DNA from: an uncultured Eubacteriales bacterium
GTDB lineage: Bacteria; Bacillota; Clostridia; Oscillospirales; Acutalibacteraceae
Length of the DNA stretch: 64,000 bases
Assembly (NCBI GenBank): GCA_934486455.1
Contig: CAKSPR010000002.1
Span: 1-64,000 of the forward strand
Reading direction: 5' to 3'
A model generated the notes under the pieces. The model worked only from the letters and a program-made list of their open reading frames with translations. It was not told the origin of the DNA and did no database searches. This document shows, piece by piece, positions 63,409 through 64,000 of the stretch; position 1 is the first letter of the stretch; the number at the start of each line of letters is the position of its first letter. Position numbers and translations under genes: made by a program.

Positions 63409-64000
63409 ATGGCATCCTATAATGTGGCTCCTCTTGAGGAGCTTATAGACCAATTTGCCCGCCTGCCCGGGATCGGGCGAAAGACGGCTCAGCGGCTTTC
63501 ATTTTATGTGCTCGGCCTGCCCGACGGTGAGGCCGAAAAGTTTGCCGATGCCATTTTAGAGGCTCATAAAAAGATACACTCCTGCAAGGTCTGCCAAAAT
63601 CTTACCGACGGGGAATGCTGCTCTATCTGCTCGTCCTCCGCAAGAGACAGATCAGTCATATGCGTTGTGGAGGATCCGAGAGATGTTATGGCCTTTGAAC
63701 GGACGGGAGATTATAGCGGACTTTATCATGTGCTTCACGGGGTCATTTCCCCCATGGACGGGGTGGGTCCCGATCAGATACGCATAAAGGAACTGCTTTC
63801 GAGACTGGGCAGCGACGAGGTTAAGGAGGTCATTATGGCCACCAATCCCACCGTTGAGGGAGAGGCAACAGCCATGTACATTTCAAAGCTTTTAAAGCCC
63901 CTGGGCATAAAAATTTCCCGACTTGCCTACGGTATACCTGTCGGAGGCGACCTTCAGTATGCCGACGAGGTCACCCTTTCGAGGGCGCTGGAAGGCCGAA
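63409..64000 (+). CDS. recR: Recombination protein RecR (3' end outside window)
   Basis: Translated from ATG at 63409, 3 bases after the YbaB stop; the last 3 bases of the window are inside the gene, so about the final few residues are missing. A helix-hairpin-helix ([16 protein letters not shown]), four-Cys zinc motif (CKVCQN..CSIC), the Toprim domain ([25 protein letters not shown]) and the Walker-B-like [18 protein letters not shown] are visible. RecR loads RecA with RecF/RecO at DNA gaps. Confidence 0.96.
   Translation, partial: MASYNVAPLEELIDQFARLPGIGRKTAQRLSFYVLGLPDGEAEKFADAILEAHKKIHSCKVCQNLTDGECCSICSSSARDRSVICVVEDPRDVMAFERTGDYSGLYHVLHGVISPMDGVGPDQIRIKELLSRLGSDEVKEVIMATNPTVEGEATAMYISKLLKPLGIKISRLAYGIPVGGDLQYADEVTLSRALEGR

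Overview
The window looks like chromosomal DNA of an anaerobic Clostridia-type Firmicute, probably a gut or rumen Oscillospiraceae/Ruminococcaceae relative. Reasons: [FeFe]-hydrogenase genes with their maturases, ferredoxin-dependent 2-oxoacid oxidoreductase, T-box leaders, strong AGGAGG-type ribosome sites, dockerin-bearing secreted proteins, a NifS/ThiI pair, and an SRP RNA just upstream of dnaX-ybaB-recR. I see no phage, insertion sequence, CRISPR array, rRNA or tRNA.

Layout. 0.1-4.1 kb (+): H-cluster maturation operon (TM1266-type regulator, hydE, hydG, hydF). 5.0-16.8 kb (-): an unusual block on branched-chain amino acid and acyl-CoA metabolism. It holds an XRE-cupin-acyl-CoA ligase fusion behind a T-box; a P-loop ATPase, four 2-oxoacid:ferredoxin oxidoreductase subunits and ilvE; and a second T-box (specifier read as CUC, Leu) driving a LeuA-like protein without catalytic residues plus a TIM-barrel/acyl-CoA ligase fusion. 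17-24.5 kb (+): DegV, NifS-ThiI, a CinA-sortase B fusion, YbaK and an SDR. 24.7-31.7 kb: PfkB kinase with D-lyxose isomerase-like protein, lipid kinase, PduL, family-4 uracil-DNA glycosylase, membrane protein, D-2-hydroxyacid dehydrogenase, flavoprotein. 31.8-36.8 kb: membrane-anchored beta-helix protein and heparinase II/III-like protein. 36.9-39.4 kb: polar amino acid ABC transporter. 39.6-43.4 kb: nucleoside salvage (deoC, deoB, cdd, pdp). 43.5-44.8 kb: CLC antiporter, probably fluoride type. 45.3-49.8 kb: tandem dockerin-metallophosphoesterases. 50.2-58.5 kb: ten-gene [FeFe]-hydrogenase operon combining the catalytic HydABC set with a HydS-like putative sensory hydrogenase and a signalling-type module. 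58.7-64 kb: CPBP protease, tadA, SRP RNA, dnaX, ybaB, recR (cut by the window end).

How it fits together. HydE/G/F build the active site used by HydA, and probably by the HydS-like protein, about 50 kb away. The most interesting part is 5-16.8 kb. Acyl-CoA ligases, a ferredoxin-dependent 2-oxoacid oxidoreductase and a branched-chain aminotransferase together could turn scavenged branched-chain fatty acids into Val/Leu/Ile by reductive carboxylation, or run the other way to ferment amino acids. A leucine T-box and a LeuA homologue that keeps only its C-terminal regulatory domain suggest the block answers to leucine supply. This role is inference; domains, motifs, overlaps and T-box elements are read directly from the sequence. 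All assignments are from inspection alone, without database searches.
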